64,000 nucleotides of DNA from Polytrichum commune (Eukaryota > Streptophyta > Polytrichopsida > Polytrichales > Polytrichaceae): assembly GCA_950295325.1 (NCBI GenBank), contig OX485803.1, positions 51,539,554-51,603,553 of the forward strand, read 5' to 3'. Of the stretch, positions 1 through 13,584 are shown one piece after another (the stretch's first letter is position 1; each line of letters starts with the position of its first letter). The notes under the pieces were generated by a model, which searched no databases, was not told where the DNA came from, and saw nothing but the letters and a program-made list of their open reading frames with translations. Made by a program: the position numbers and the translations under genes.

Positions 1-1485
1 TAAGCTCACAAGGTTGGCTAATGCGGTTGGGACGATTCCTTGGATCATGTTGCGCTGGAGGTTCAGCACTTCAATGCTTTTCCAGCGGGAGCTTTGGATG
101 AGCAAGTTGTCGAGTGTGCCGGACAATGAGTTCCCTTGCAAGTGGAGGCCAACAATTGCAGTCATTCCAGACAGACTGCGATCAAATTCACCGCTAAAGA
201 GATTTTCGCTGAGATCCAGGTACGTGAGTTGTGTTAACCCACCCAAAGCTGGCACTATGTTCCCCGAGAACAGGTTTTGTGACAGGTTAAGTTGTCGTAG
301 CTGCTGAAGCTGACCCAGCTCCACAGGAATTTGACCACCAAAGCTGTTGCCGGCAAGGTTGAGCAGCTGCAGGGAGCTGCAATTCCCAAGCTCCGGAGGT
401 ATGGAGCCGGTGAAATTGTTGTCTGACAGATCCAAGGTGAGCAGATTTGCAAGGCTCCCAAACTCACTTGGAATATTGCCACTGAGGTTGTTTCCAGTTA
501 ACAAAATGTTCCACAACCCGGCGGTTGATGTTCCGATGGACACCGGAATGCTGCCTGAGAGCTGGTTGTAGGAGAGGTCAAGCACGTATATCATGTGGTG
601 GTATAGCTCCTCCAATGTGTTGGAGGACTGGAAAGTGAGTCCACGAGGAATCTCTCCGGAGAGGTTGTTGTATGATAACACTAAGCTCACAAGCGTGCTG
701 GAGTTTCCTAACTTAGGGGGGATGGAACCTGTTAGGCTATTCCTGCCAAGATTAATGGCAGCAAGGTTACTGCAGTTTGCAAGCTCAGAGGGAATGAAAC
801 CAGTCAGAGTGTTGTTCTCAATGGACAGATACCGCAAGACCGACAAGGCACCAACAGCCGGAGGGATTGAGCCACCAATAGCATTGTTGTCAAGGTTCAG
901 AATCTGCAAACCGGAAAGGTTGCCGATCGACTGGGAAATCTCTCCGAAGAGGTTGTTCTGTGACAAATCGACATACTGCAATCCAGGAATGTGAAACAGA
1001 CTCTCAGGCAGCCTTCCAGTGAACTTGTTGGTGGAGAGATCAAGATAGACGAGGGAGGGAAAGTTATTGAAGAAATCCGGGATGTCACCCTGTAAAACAT
1101 TTCCAGAGAGGTCAAGCAAAGTCAGATTCTTGCACTGCCCAAGCTGATCGGTGACCCACCCTCCAAATTGGTTATTGCTCAACAGCAAACTTAGAAGCTG
1201 GGAGTTGTTCACGCAAAGAGCAGATGGGAGAGTGCCATTGAGATTGTTCCATCCCACTTCCAGGTATTGAAGCATCCGGCACTGATTGATCAGCTCCTCC
1301 GGTATTCCGCCTGTGAGCTGGTTCCAATTTAGGACCAATGTGGTGAGGTTCTTCCACCCAGCAATCCAAGATGGTACGGTGCCATCAAGAGCGTTGGCAG
1401 TAACATCAAAGGAGATCATGTTCGTGAGATTCTTGAAGCTTGCAGGGATCTGTCCTGTCAGTAAACTATTTGCAAGCCGCATAAC
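1..1485 (-). CDS. LRR receptor-like protein, exon 2 (LRR array, runs off window)
   Basis: Continues the LRR receptor gene in phase 0 from an acceptor ending GTGTGACAG; the first residues are VMRLANSLLTGQIP. I translated most of 1081-1485 and the first 60 bases codon by codon and found no stop; the rest shows LRR pattern throughout on inspection. The 495 codons are nearly all LRRs, so the ectodomain already has about 838 residues and more than 25 repeats, which points to a large receptor of LRR-RLK subfamily XI/XII type. An irregular repeat (residues near QSSNTLEELYHHM, about 590-640) breaks the 24-residue spacing and may be an island or loop. No transmembrane helix or kinase is reached before base 1. 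Confidence 0.9.
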
Positions 1486-1974
1486 CTGTCACACAATCTA
1501 TATCCTCAGAACCGACACACAGCTTCAAACGATCGGAATCATGAAAATTCAAAGATATTTAGTTAGTGCTCGGGAACACAAAATCAAGGAGTTTCCTAAT
1601 TCCCTCCTCTTCACCCCCGGCCGGCACAAAGTAAGCTTAGTAACCAAGCTCTCAAACTACGCCATGCCCACACAAACCTATATATTCATATACCATCAAC
1701 ACCGATGTCACATTTATTCAATCAATCAACATTGGATCAATTCTACCAGACGTAGGTTTATTCAAATTCTGACCATATGTTTCTACACACTGTAGTTGCG
1801 AGATCACCTAAAAGGTCGAATTATGAGTTGAATCAATGTTGACGAATGAATCGATAGCTCAATGTTGATGAGTTAGCAATGTTTAAAATGATATTGAAAA
1901 TCAATATGTATGTATCAACACTGACTAGAGTTTAAATTAATAAAGTTAAAACTACCTAATTCCAACATTGATTG

Positions 1975-2250
1975 TTGTACTCTGGACACCAGAATATTCA
2001 CATTGATATGGTTAGATGTGGATCTAAGAACGGACACCAAAAAGACGTGTTTAAAAAAGATTGGACTACGTGAGCAAAGTATGCTAACCATCATAAGTCA
2101 ATTAAATTGGGGACTTATATGACCACTTAATGAGCACGAGAATCTTGAATAAGATATTCATATGAGCTCCAAAAATTATGAGGCAAATGGCTACGGGCAG
2201 GATGTGAATTTGCTAATCATCTCGCACTTGTGTGTTTCATAGAAAAAAGT
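1975..2250 (-). repeat. Dispersed repeat family A, copy in the LRR-receptor intron
   Basis: On the minus strand this reads like copies at 24.3, 59.8 and 63.7 kb: a tract around 'gcaaattcacatcctgcc', then 'gagctcatatgaatatctt', then 'catataagtccccaattt', then 'caatctttt..aaacacgtctttttggtgtccg'-type sequence. It fills much of the only intron seen in the receptor gene. No coding capacity and no clear termini were found. Confidence 0.6.
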
Positions 2251-2332
2251 ATCCGAATAACATACGTCTACTTTCAACGCTGGACCTCACGTGATGCATT
2301 CTGAGATATCAAGGTTCCAATTGGTCATCTAC

Positions 2333-3361
2333 CTGCAGGTTTGTACAGGAGGCAAGGCCATCGGGAATGGTGCCATTAACCCGGGTGTAGGAGACATCGA
2401 GAGCTTGCAGATTGATCAAAGCTCCGAAGGAGCTCGGAATAGGTCCAGACAGAGATGGATCGACTTGACCTGCGAGCGCTTGCAGCGGTGCAGCACTTCC
2501 CAAGCTCAAGTACGTCAAGTTTGTGCATTTGGACAGCTCCATAGGGATTTCTCCATGCAACAAGTTGCCTTGGAGCGCCAGAATGTTCAGAGCGGCCAAG
2601 TTCCCTAGCTCTTTGGGAATGGTCCCTGTGAAAGAGTTCCCACTAAGGTCAAGTCTCTGGAGCTTCGTCAAGTTGGAGATTGCCACCCCAGGTATGTCGC
2701 CCTGGAGGGAGTTCACATACAGATTGAGTATGGTTAGGGTTGCCCCCAGCTGGCCAATCGCCTCAGGGATGACCCCGGTGAAGGAATTGGTGTCCAGGTG
2801 AAGCTCCGAGATATGGACCAGCTGTGCAATTTGTGGTGGAATGGTCCCGGTGAAATTGTTTTGGCTGAGATACATGTACCTCAGGTTGGTGAGGTTGAAG
2901 AGGCTCAACGGTAGGTCTCCGGAGAGGTCGGAGTTGCTCTCGAGGGACAAGTATGTGAGCTCCTGGAGTTTGCTCAGCTCTGAAGGAATGGCGCCCGTGA
3001 GCTGGTTGTAACTGAGGTCCAAGCTTTGGAGGTGTGAGAGGTTGCCTAAGCTCGGAGAAATGGAGCCGGTTAACCCCAAATTGGTCAGAGACAATTGGGT
3101 GACACGGCCAGTCGATGAGCTGCTGTCATTGCAAACCACTCCAGTCCACTTGCATGGATTGGCATCCGTGGCCAGCCAATTCGAGAGGGGCTGGGTTGAG
3201 AATTGCGCAAGGTTCCTTTTGAAGCTCAAGAGAGCAACCGTGTCTGGATTATTCGTAGACTGTCCAACTGCAACCTCAAGCATGGCTGCCAGGTGCAGGC
3301 ACCAATATATCACCGAGAAATTAGACATGAGGTTCCAAAGGCTGGACTTCATCATCTTCAT
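2333..3361 (-). CDS. LRR receptor-like protein, exon 1 (signal peptide, LRRNT, first LRRs)
   Basis: First exon of a plant LRR receptor gene (receptor-like kinase or receptor-like protein), expected at the plasma membrane with the repeats outside the cell. I start it at the ATG at 3361; an in-frame TTG lies directly upstream and is not needed. Residues 1-34 are basic then hydrophobic, a good signal peptide. Residues 38-77 match the plant LRRNT_2 cap, with the pair Cys70/Cys77 in the context NPCKWTGVVC. From about residue 88, canonical 24-residue plant LRRs follow (LxxLxLxxNxLxGxIP) with many N-x-S/T glycosylation sites. The exon ends on a whole codon at a GTAGAT donor; the 847-bp intron is 1486-2332. 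The kinase domain, if any, lies beyond the window, so RLK versus RLP is open. GSO1-like size is a guess from the number of repeats. Confidence 0.9.
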
Positions 3362-3813
3362 CAACCAAGTTAAGTAAGTTAGAGCTGTAGCTGAATCGGT
3401 GGGGGGACCTCTGCAACACTACAACCATCAACACAGAACAATTAAGAAATTTTGGGTTGATTATGCGACAATTACCGGCCATAGCCACCGACAAGGTGGC
3501 GCAAAATGAAGTTTCGCAATTCAAAAATAATTTCCACAGTTTCTTTATAAAACTTATTATTTCTAGTACACTGTTTACATCCATATGAAGAAAAGCAATT
3601 TCCTGGAACTCCGTTTCTCAGCACAGAGCTAAAGTGGATCGTGGAAATGGATGCCCCGCACTTCATCTTTTCTCTAATGCCCACTGCCATTGTAATATTC
3701 TCATTGAAGACACAGAAGTTTGAAATCACGTGCCGCTGATTCTTTAATAAGAGTTGCTGCCACGTCTTTCTGTAAATTCATGATCAACGTCAAAATGAAG
3801 GTTTGGATAGTAA

Positions 3814-3882
3814 GAAATCCAACCTGTAGATTATTAAGACTTCAGGAATAAAGGCTGCTTAATAATCTACGGGTTGGTTTTC
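3814..3882. repeat. Short hairpin: 25-bp arms, 19-nt loop
   Basis: Arms 3814-3838 and 3858-3882 are reverse complements at 23 of 25 positions; the core CCTGTAGATTATTAAG pairs with CTTAATAATCTACGGG, with one mismatch that would be a G-U pair in RNA. It lies about 450 bp upstream of the receptor ATG. It could be a small MITE remnant or a small-RNA hairpin; the sequence alone does not decide. Confidence 0.6.
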
Positions 3883-5266
3883 ATAGACAGACTGTGCATT
3901 AGATGTGCTCTGTAAGCCTGAAAAAGGACATGGTATGATCACCGAACGAGGAGGGGTACTGAATCATTTATGGCTCCTGTAGGTATAATACAGCTACATC
4001 GATCCTCCACTCACTTGTCTAAATCCTCCAAGAAACTCACTGATTCGTGTGAACTGATTATTACTTTCAGCACCTCAGCCGAGCCCCAACTAAGTAGCCT
4101 GGGGTAGGAAGCGCCTAGGGCCACTTACAAGTGTTTCACACGTCCTTCAGTGTCCTGCAAGGCTGCACCCAGTTCAACTTTGTTCTGTCTCCCTGCGGCA
4201 GCAATCGCCCATTGTTTCATCCATCTCTGTGAAATCCAAGCAGAACTAAATTAGAATCATCTCAAAACCTCAGCACAGGCAAGGTGAGGTTACTTGCTCG
4301 CTAAGAGTGCCACACAAGTAATGCTCTGTTAAATATACATCTTCTGAACCAATCTCAAAACAAGCGTTGACTCAAACTCCAGATGCATGCGGGGATTATT
4401 TAATTAATAGATTATGATCGAAGTGTGCAGGGCGTCTCCAGTTCTCGTGCACCAGATTGTACTTGAGAGAGTCAGTCAAACTAGTAGCAGACCAACTAGC
4501 TACATGAGCACTCATGAGAAACAGGTTGAATCGGCGGAAGCCCATTTCAATTTATATCTCTAGTTTATGAGAGAGTGTGATATAGTTGACAGCTAGAAAC
4601 AATTCGAGACTTCATGATTGCGATCGAAATCGGTGAGAATGTATTCAAAATCAAGTCGTGCAGCTAACTCCAATCTCCTACCTATACTGCTAGTTCGACT
4701 CGTACTCAATACAGCTGCTTGAAATCAACTGTGACTCGGAATCAACTTACAAGTTGAATCGAATCGCCTGAGGATGAAATATTGTGGCCAAAATAGAACT
4801 AACTACTAAAGTTCTAGGTTCTAAAAGACTCGACTCCTCACCAACACACCAGTGCCTTCAATGATCTAGTGTTTGGAACAGTGTCCGGGGAGATTTTGGG
4901 GCATGATCGGTCCAAATCCTAGTGTTGCCGAGTTCAACCGGTTACATGTTGACATCTTTCGGTTTTCCTTCATTAAATTGGGGTATGATCCATAGATTCT
5001 TCTAAAATGATGGATAATTTTCATGAAGTCTTGAACATCAACCGGTTCATCTGTATCTTGCAGCCGGTTGTCCTCGTTCATGGGTTTGGAAGGCCGCACA
5101 GGAATTCTGGGAAGATTGACGAAGCAAAGTCCTCCCCACCTCAATCTATCTCTGGGCAGGCGGCCGGTTCCCAAAGTTCTCCTTCTCGGCCCAGGGAAGA
5201 TGGCATGGGAACAGTGGGGAACTAATCATGGGAACGTCCAGCGGGTGCCGGTGCCAGACCCGTGCC

Positions 5267-5283
5267 GGGGGGGGGGGGGGGGG
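5267..5283. repeat. Homopolymer run, G17
   Basis: Seventeen consecutive G in a locally GC-rich segment. Other long G or C runs lie at 6207-6220, 36427-36440, 41219-41234, 51696-51707, 52017-52036, 58266-58275 and 63803-63817. Confidence 0.9.
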
Positions 5284-5367
5284 AACAAGGAGCGTGTGAA
5301 GCCCAATCAGCACCCGTGATTCAGGAGATACAGATTCTTGAGAGTCCACTAATAACCTGGGGTCTGA

Positions 5368-5867
5368 GGGCCACTTCACACACAAGACTGAAGGCCCGTG
5401 ACCAATACACTTCAAGCACTCTCATTGGTGGAGAAGGCGGAGCCGGTCCAAGTTCGCTTCACACTATGCTTGAGGGCCCAACGGAGTATGTGAATGCAAG
5501 ATGGATGTAAAGTCTACGTGGATTCCTACATGGCATCAAATGGATCATATTTCATGGTCACTTGGACTATCTTCAAAAACCACCTCTTGGAGGTAGGTCT
5601 GACACAAAACCAGAAGCCCATGGCACTCCGAATGTTTAGAACCGTTAATTTATTCTATTTTATCATGCATGAGAACCCGCATGAATAAAAAGTCATTGAA
5701 ATAGCATTTGGTTGAGGGGCCCAGTCACATATGGCTTCACACTACACTTGAAGGTCCACGACCATAGTAGATGATTTTGGAGGTGTCTTGGGATGGCCTT
5801 TGGACACTTTCTTTTGGGCTCTCACAATTTCATAGTCACTACTCTTGGCTCGTATGTGAAGTGGCCC
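5368..5867. mobile_element. 500-bp non-autonomous TIR element (Harbinger/Tourist-like), copy 1
   Basis: Begins GGGCCACTTCACACA and ends with the reverse complement TATGTGAAGTGGCCC. It is flanked by a direct TGA at 5365-5367 and 5868-5870, a 3-bp target duplication. Three more copies are at 47228, 47730 and 62317, and their flanks are mostly TTA. GGG-starting TIRs with 3-bp TTA-type duplications are typical of PIF/Harbinger (Tourist) MITEs. Internal sequence is conserved among copies ('caagcactctcattggtgg', 'aatagcatttggttgaggg') and encodes nothing recognisable. Confidence 0.85.
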
Positions 5868-6206
5868 TGACGCTTGTCGATTCGCTCCACATCATCCACT
5901 TGTTAACCCTTAACCCTTCGATGAAGTGAATGAGAATTTCCATTATTATTATTAAAAAAAAATGTTCTACACACTCTACACAAAGGACCATATACACAAG
6001 GATGGATAGTGAAGCCCTTAAAATTAATAACTCCAAGAGTCAAAGGCGCAATCCATACAAGTAGCTCGAAGAACTCCATAGTGTACACACTACCCATGAC
6101 CTTCATCAAAAAAACAATGAAAAACATACACATGTTAGTCATTAATTAGTTCGCATACCTAATCCTAAACAAATGAAAACTAGACATCAAACAAACATTT
6201 GTATAA

Positions 6207-6220
6207 CCCCCCCCCCCCCC
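6207..6220. repeat. Homopolymer run, C14
   Basis: Fourteen consecutive C, followed by a pyrimidine-rich tail (tccctctccc). Confidence 0.9.
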
Positions 6221-7644
6221 TCCCTCTCCCAAGATAAATTGCATGCCGCTTAACCTTTGAATAACAAACTGCGGCCCACCTACCACAAGGTAGGCAATGA
6301 TAAACCCTCTCTTGTACCAAGGGTTTCTTGAACAAAGCTAAACCAACGGGCTCAAATTCACATCGGTAATAATAGCGATCATGTTGGTTTTCAATTTCTT
6401 TTCTAGGATCATATTCTTTCGTGCATTTGAAATATACGTCATAAGTCTTCATAAGATGAACATATGATCTACAACATATTAAGTCAAATTGTTAATGTCA
6501 TCTGCCTTGCTATGAATGTATTTCCTTAACTTTGGCTTCGAAAGTGCTTACATGAAGCTTGACATGATCTTCTATAGAAGGTCCAATTGTATCGGTGTGT
6601 TCTTCAACTTTGTGTCAATAAACTTTGCTATGATGATTGTTTTATAAAGCGAGCTTGCATATCACAATCTATAATTGATCTTGAAAATACATAGAACCCT
6701 AAGGATAGTAAGGGTTAAGTATCCAAGAGGCTTAGATTGGGTGTCCTCTCCATGCACAATAACGTGGATTTGAAGTACACTAATATGTGCAATTAAATTT
6801 CCCACACTAGTATTCCACACTATTTTGAATATTTTTAAACTAAAAAGGGGGAAAAACACTTTTTTCTCACAAAAAGTTTTATAAAATTGAATAAATAAGA
6901 AGTTTTTGTAAGTCTTTAATTTTGGCCCATAGTAATTTGCATGTGTAACGAGGCAACCTAATTGCATGTACCAATGTACATTGATACATGGATTTAGGTT
7001 GCCCACACTACTTTATTGACATTCCAAATTATTTTGGGTACTTACTACCATATTAACAGGATACAATTGTTTATTTATGTATTTATTTATAATCGTGGTT
7101 TCCATACAGATGAATAAATGAAGTTCTAAATTTTGACCTAGGGCACCTTCCATGGGTACTGAGGCTACCTATTTGCAAAGGCAACCTAATTGCACATATG
7201 AGTGTGCTTGCTTTCATTTCTACTAGCTAATTGTGTCAGAGTGATCCTATCTAGAATCACTTAGTTCTTCAAGTGCATTTTTAAAATTGGTTAAAACTCT
7301 TGATTGGTATTGAAGATTTACATTCAAATACCAAACCTTAGTGCCATTGGATATAAATATATACTTTGTGTTTTGATCATCAATGTCACTTTTGAATGTA
7401 TTTAAATTTTATTTTTGACATAAGATAATATAGTAAACAAGGTTTCAAACCCTTTTCAATCCCCCTTCAAAGCCCCAAATTCTTTCACAATGAATTTAAG
7501 CCTTTGGTATCAGAGGCTCATGTAAATTGTGTCATATATGTCTTACATTTTCCCCTCCATCCTTTAAGGGTCAAGGTAAGCATGCTTAACATTACACTTT
7601 TTAGCTCTGCACCTACTACTCGTAGGAGATGGAACATAAAGTTA

Positions 7645-7935
7645 GTGTGAGATTCAATTAGCAAATCCACATTGTGCCCGTAGTCATGTTCTTTGTAAAT
7701 TTTGGAGTCCACATTATATGAATAAAGGTCTTATTCATTATCAAAGTGAAGACTCACTTTCTTCTTAAATGATCATATGGGTACCCCCAATGGTGTTGAA
7801 CACCACACCTAGAATGGTTAGTAAATTGTAAGCGAGTAGTCCTTTTATATATAAAGAGGTCCACCCTAATCACACACCACTCAAATATGAGTGTTCATTC
7901 AAGATAAATATTGATCAAAATAGGTCCACTTACCT
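7645..7935 (+). repeat. Dispersed repeat family A, copy 2
   Basis: Shares the ordered blocks of the family: 'ttagcaaatccacattg', 'tcttattcattatcaaagtg', a C-rich 'gggtaccccca' block at the place where other copies have 'ataggtccccc', then 'cctagaatggttagta' and 'accactcaaatatgagtgtt'. Non-coding; no clear termini. Confidence 0.65.
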
Positions 7936-10900
7936 TGTTCCAAATAGCAATTGGGAATCACAAAGATTGTCATTTCAAAATTCTGAATTAGAATTTAAGT
8001 TGAGGTGCAAAATTTATAAGAGAGAAAATTGAGAACGAGTCTCTTCCCTTAAGTGATCACATGATAGGCCCTCCCACCTGCGTTCATAACTATTGAATCC
8101 ATAATCAAATCTATGTTATGAACACTTTGCCCAAATTTTATTGAAACATGATATGTCTTTTAAATTGTATGTTCTTTATAACTAGAATTTGTCACTCATG
8201 ATGCCTTCTACCACTCAAATATAGGTGTCAAATGAAGAGGAGTGACCACATAAGGTTTGCATCCTAGGGGACAACTACCCCTTTCAGAAGAGTTTTTTCT
8301 ACTAAAATCGCTTCTAATATTTATAACGAAACCATGGTTAACTTTGTTATTTCACAAAGAGGAGCAGCATGCTTAGGGGGATGGCATCGAGAGTTAACTT
8401 GACAAAAATAATAAGTTCAAACTATGCTTATGTAAATGAAGTTGTGGAACTATGTTTATTTTGTCAAAGTCATGGTTAAAAGTCAATGACCCATCAATCA
8501 AACACTTTAATATTAGAGCAATGCGGCCTATGATTTAGCGAGATCGGAGATTACGGCATGCATTCTAGATGAACAGTGATGAGCCTTAGCTGGAGACCTA
8601 ATTATAATTGCTCATGAGATGGTGCTGATGTGTATAGTAATCTCACCAAAACAAGGAGGAATGTTTGCAAATCTTTGGAATTCTATATATTCCACTTAAG
8701 GGCCATCCTCGCATGGCTTTACAAAATGACCAAAGTTTTTCCTTAAAACCGGGTAAAGCTCTCCGGGTTATAGCTGAAGCACCTGCCTATCCCAATGCAT
8801 CTAAAAGAACTTGTTTTGGAGATTTTCGAGTAGGTTTTAGTTAAGTAACTTTCACACATGTTCATTGTTTTATTTATCGAGCAATGACATGTCGGATACA
8901 TTTCGTCCCATCCCCAAATGCCTTACCACTCATCTATCTTACCACCGGTTTTGGTTAATGGAGATTCTCGTGCCCTCACAGGCTAAGATTAAAAACAACC
9001 AATCACAAGGGCGGGAGACGACACTTTTAAAGGTCCTAGATTTTTGCCTCATGTCTAGGTATCGATGCGAGGGTCGGTGCTTGAGGCTTAGATCCTCCGC
9101 TTTTAAACCATGCCACATCCTTTGCCAACTAGACTTGGGATTAGATAGAGCAGATGGTGTGAAGGCCGTGTTCTTAGAACAAACTTTTAGGCTATTAAGC
9201 TAAAGGCATGTGGGAAAGGGGCACTAGATGATTATCCACCTACCACATCTAAGGATGAGATGAGAGATGTAAGTAGCATGGATGGAAACTAATGAATATT
9301 TGTGTGGCGTTGTGATATGCTTGAAGGGTTCTACCTGCCCTCTGACCTCCAAGTAGGCGTGTAGTCCAATTTCTTGATCATGCTTGGCATTGGTTTTTTC
9401 GCCTTCTATCTCAATCTTTCAAAAATATTAAAAGAAAAGAAAAGAAAGCACCAGTATTGATCATAACAAAAAAAATCAGGCCACAGTAATGATATAGAAT
9501 CTTTCAAATATATCATTACATCAATCAATGATGCTACGGTGAGATATTATATTTTTATGAAATTCTAACTACAAAATATATGTATGTCTACAATATTCAT
9601 CCGGAATCCAATACAAGCCTAGCTAGAAAGCTAACTAAGTGGGTCTAACCAGAAAGGAAAATCGCTAATCATCTTGTACTAATCAGGAGACATGGGCTCC
9701 TAGCTAAAAGCAATGCTCATTCGTCAAGTGCTGCTTTATGTTATCACTGTCCATAAATTCTAACATGGATTTGAAGCCAATATGAAAATTGCAGCGTTCC
9801 TAGACTAGTAAGAGGAACGCAGCATCAAGGCGATGGATTAAAAAACAGCACATCGTGCTTCTTAAAATCAATGAAAGACATAATCGAAACATACATACTG
9901 CTGCATATATTATGCCTCCTATGTACCTCACCGAATTCCATGACCGGTCCATACTGATTCACATGTTTGGTGCAACCTTGAGAGTTGAAAGGAATCCAGG
10001 CCTGAGTCACTCGCACATCCCAAGGAACGAGGAAGTTATTGGACAACAGTGAAGCTGCTTCAGACAGTTAGAGATTCTTATTACGATTACTGAGTGCTCA
10101 CGAATCTGCATGCACATGAATCTCGTATGCCTCGTACATCCATCACTGAGGTTCACGTGCACAGTGATCGGCTCAAATAAATTTATGTTCCGTCACAGGA
10201 ATTTCACACTCATCGGCAGTGACTCATCTTGTCATCTACGATACAATTGTGGATTCCAAGATGCTGAAATTGAGTCAGAGGCTGTCTCCTCGAGTTCTCC
10301 TCTCTTCTCTCCCTGCTCTTCACGCCCCTCAAGGAAAACGAGACACTGGGTGAGACCGTGAGAGTTTGGCATGATCATGTGACAAGCTGCCATGTCAGGA
10401 AACACCTTCATGCTCATGGAGTGGTTTCCCCATATTTTCAGGAGAATGCGTCATCAGCAGCCCTATGGTATTAGGTAAAACGGGCAGATTGTGAAAATCT
10501 AAAAGTAGAAATAAAAAATATCTCATATCGTCCATGGATAAAAATTCTCATGTACATTCTCAAAAATCATAAAATTTGGACTAAATTGTCAATATTGGAT
10601 AAATGTGCTCATATTTGGATTAAAATCTGTAAAGTCATCCATATGCGGCTTCATCACTTCAATGATTGTTGTCATTTTAACTTTCTTGAAAAAAAAAACC
10701 AAAAAAAAAATAGTGTTCATCAAGGTAGCAAATTCTTGTTGTAATCCGCAGATTATCTTATTTGGAGTTAATATAGCACCTCATCACAATACTCAAGCTT
10801 ATGTGGTGGACTTTTGTGGACTTGGGACATTTTCTAATTTATTCGCACATAATGGCATAAAGGTACTTGGTGGAGATCATATCTTGTCATGAATCTGGTT

Positions 10901-13584
10901 ACTCCGATCAAGTTTAACAAAGGCAGTTGTCCCATGCCGCTCTAGCTTCAAGGGAGCTTCAAACTTGTCAAGGCGGGGTAGGTGGCTATAATACCTACAT
11001 TGAAAGTTGGACTACAATAGAAAACACCCTAGGATGTCAACTAAATTAGTTGTAACGGGATCCTATATCCGATCTTTGTCGCATATGTCAATGTATGGCA
11101 TACTTGGGGTAAGTTGGTTTTAGTTTAGAAAAGCAAAGTCGATTCATGTTGTGATACATGGCTTAAATGTCAAAGATTATGCCACTTATTCTTTTTAGTA
11201 AGAGGCAAACTTATTGAACTCAATAAATTATTAGTCATAATAATTCTCCAATCATTCCAATGAGGGAGAAATTACATCAATCAATGTTTTAAGTAGTTTC
11301 GTATGTATAATATGGAGAGGAGCTAGGACGTGAGCATAAGTGATCTCCTCCTTTAAACAAGTTTTTGGGACATATTGGATTATTTACAAGGACTTATAGA
11401 TCTCTATAACCACGATTTTAGAAATGTGTTATAGTCAAAACACATGACTCACAAATGCAACAAAGTAGAACCCATCTCCAAAATAGATATATGCCTCAAC
11501 AACAAATTTCATTACACCATGTTAATAAATAAAATTGGATATGGGGTTTGCTCTTGAAAGGCTTGGACAATGTTGAAGTGAGGGATGAATTGTATTAACC
11601 CCTAAGCCTCATATGGTCCTCTAGTAGGGCATTGGACGGTCTTGAACGTAGTTGCTTGAATGTGTAAATGGATAAATTTTATCCACAATGTTTTAATAGA
11701 AGCATTTCTAATAGAATGTCCATGTCATTGAACTTACTTAAAGTCATTTAGGTTCATTTAGGATCGTATATGGATCTAGGATCAAAACAACATGATAGAG
11801 CTATGTAATGTATTTGGATATCTACTGGTTTTATTATATTAATTACAAATTCTAAATTAATTTTTTTGAATGAATACTCTTGCATCTAAGCCCAACTAAT
11901 GAAATAAAGCTTAGGAAGTGTTGTTTCTATCTCGCTAAATTAGAACTTTGGAAATCTCTCAAATATTATGTTGTATTATATTTCAAAGATTGGGGACCTT
12001 CTTATCATGGCCTACCAATTGAAACAAATACAAGTAGATTGATATGAAGTTATGTTCACACCATGATCATCTTCATTCTTATTTAGTCACATGGTTAAAA
12101 TCTAGAATATTTGAGTATAAATTGGAATAGACATGAATTTTCTCGATTTTTTCTTTCATAGAATCACTATGTTTACCAAAAAAATTCAAACAATTAATGG
12201 CTTGTAGACAACGTATAACTTCATCCCTAAGAAATAATAAAAGTATTATTTTTAAATTCTAATGGCCCCCATCAATGCCAACTCCTATAATGTATGTCTA
12301 AATTGAGCTTCACCACACATTATCTTAGGCTCAGGCATTTAGGGGTTTAAGTATTGTGGTAACTCATGTCTTTAGAGATGGAGCAACATTGGAGATGGAT
12401 CTCTCTCCCTTATTTTGCCCTCATGTTACTCTAAAACGATGCATCATATGTTAACTTAATCATTTTGAAAGCGGAAAGTTGTGTTTTGATCCTCCTCCGA
12501 TAATAACTATGCAAGTGACCTTCAAGATCCTACAATTAAAACTTTCAAAAACACACCCCCACCCCCTTGCCAACAACCTTTTCTTTTCTTTTTTAATAAC
12601 AAAAGAGCACCACTTTGGCCAATGATAAGTGGTGGTGTAAGAAGGTTGTAAGAGTAGATTAAAAATAACTTCCCAACAACACTAGCTTTGGCCAATTATG
12701 GTGGCTAATCTAGGGATTTGTCTGCTTAATGAGGTGGTGTATGAAATGTTCCACAACATGTTAATAATACCCTCATTCAACATAAGGCTCTATGCATTAT
12801 AAAGTTGATATTGAGGTGATTTTCACCTTATAATCTAACGTTAGTGGACCCCTCTTCTATCTGACACCCAAAAAAACCCAATGTTGCAGTGCACTTCAAC
12901 ACCAAGAAACTTCAATAGGCATGTCTGAATCTGAACCATTTTCTAACTTGAGTTAATCTTCTTGAAATTCTCCAAAAACTATAAGAAATCCAAAATCAAT
13001 GAAAACCTTAGGGTGTCAGTGTGAGGGCTAGTTACCTTAACGTCTTATAAAAATATAAGAATTGGGTTGGGCACTAAGAAATTGATTATCCAAGTTTAGG
13101 TGAATACATACGTGCATGTTCCAAAGCCCACATGATTAGGCACAATTCCTTGCAAACAAAAGTCTTGTCCATTCCTTACATTTGTGATCATATGATATGC
13201 GTCCTCGTGCACCTTAGAGAACCTTTTCCTAACACGTATGATATTGTGTGTATGCATGTAACCATCAAGATTATGGTGCCTTAGTGATCAAAGGTGGCAT
13301 CTTGTATTCTATTGCATAAGGTGTATTTATATTAGTTTGGGGAAAATTATGCCTTTAACCATAAATTACTTATTAGATGCATTTGATTGATGAATTTTCT
13401 GCTGAAGCTAATAGAGCTAGTAAAGTATGGTAATACAATGTATATGTTAGTGCAAATTGATTGTAATTTGGCCGTTGTTTGTTTCCAACGTCTCAACAAA
13501 AACTATTACAATGTTTGATCCCACATCACTACAATAATTAATTAACCATTCTAGGCTCAATAAGTAGCCAACATAATTGGGGGA

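Larger units (their letters stand above)
3365..5364. other. Intergenic region upstream of the LRR receptor gene
   Basis: No gene recognised. It would hold the receptor's promoter and 5' leader, but I see no convincing TATA box at a fixed distance from the ATG. It contains the 25-bp stem hairpin at 3814-3882 and a run of 17 G at 5267-5283. Short open frames here lack family features and codon structure. Confidence 0.6.

Noticed and set aside
14-994. Plus-strand open frames opposite the LRR exon
   Set aside because: They are antisense shadows of the periodic LRR coding sequence.
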